A stretch of DNA of 14,403 bases. Origin: CAZQYC01 sp043746555 (GTDB lineage: Bacteria; Pseudomonadota; Gammaproteobacteria; Steroidobacterales; Steroidobacteraceae). The DNA lies in the NCBI GenBank assembly GCA_043746555.1, contig JAYTQU010000145.1, positions 1-14,403 of the forward strand, in the 5' to 3' direction. Positions 14,396 to 14,403 of the stretch are shown one piece after another (position 1 is the first letter of the stretch; the number at the start of each line of letters is the position of its first letter). The notes under the pieces are model-generated. The model was not told the DNA's origin and did no database searches. It saw nothing but the letters and a program-made list of their open reading frames with translations. Both the position numbers and the translations under genes were made by a program.

Positions 14396-14403
14396 ACAAC
14401 GTG

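Overview
The window is a continuous stretch of a polar-flagellum locus, with every gene on the + strand: flgI (3' end only), flgJ, flgK, flgL, fliC, flaG, fliD, fliS, a fliT-like gene, a PilZ-like gene, fleQ, a shortened fleR-like gene and fliE. Apart from one gene, this order matches the flg-fli region known from Pseudomonas, with related arrangements in Xanthomonas-type bacteria. The FleQ-type master regulator, the FliA-type and sigma-54-type promoters and the flagellar sheath-protein family FlaG point to a motile gammaproteobacterium. I cannot name a genus; a Xanthomonadales/Nevskiales-like lineage is a guess. There are no RNA genes, insertion sequences, CRISPR arrays or phage genes.

Bases 1-5193 hold the late rod/ring and junction genes. 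FlgI is the P-ring protein, FlgJ the rod cap with muramidase, and FlgK and FlgL the hook-filament junction proteins. A short run of imperfect heptamer repeats separates flgI from flgJ. Bases 5194-9526 hold the filament module: fliC behind a good FliA (sigma-28) promoter and a structured leader, flaG, fliD (filament cap) and fliS (flagellin chaperone). Two more FliA promoters lie directly after the fliC stop codon and directly after fliD. The leader of flaG also has a sigma-54-like site that coincides with a strong hairpin. Bases 9523-10401 hold a small FliT-like chaperone and a PilZ-fold protein that lacks the usual c-di-GMP motifs.

Bases 10402-14395 hold the regulatory part. After a 492-base non-coding stretch comes fleQ, then a 259-base gap with a convincing sigma-54 promoter, then a FleR-like sigma-54 activator, then fliE, the first gene of the basal-body/export operon that presumably continues to the right.

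The most unusual point is the fleQ-fleR interval. The histidine kinase gene fleS, normally between them, is absent, and the FleR-like protein has no receiver domain, only an ATPase and a helix-turn-helix. The two-component step of the flagellar cascade therefore seems to have been replaced by a one-component step (FleQ to sigma-54 to receiverless FleR). Its activity must be set by abundance or by an unknown partner.
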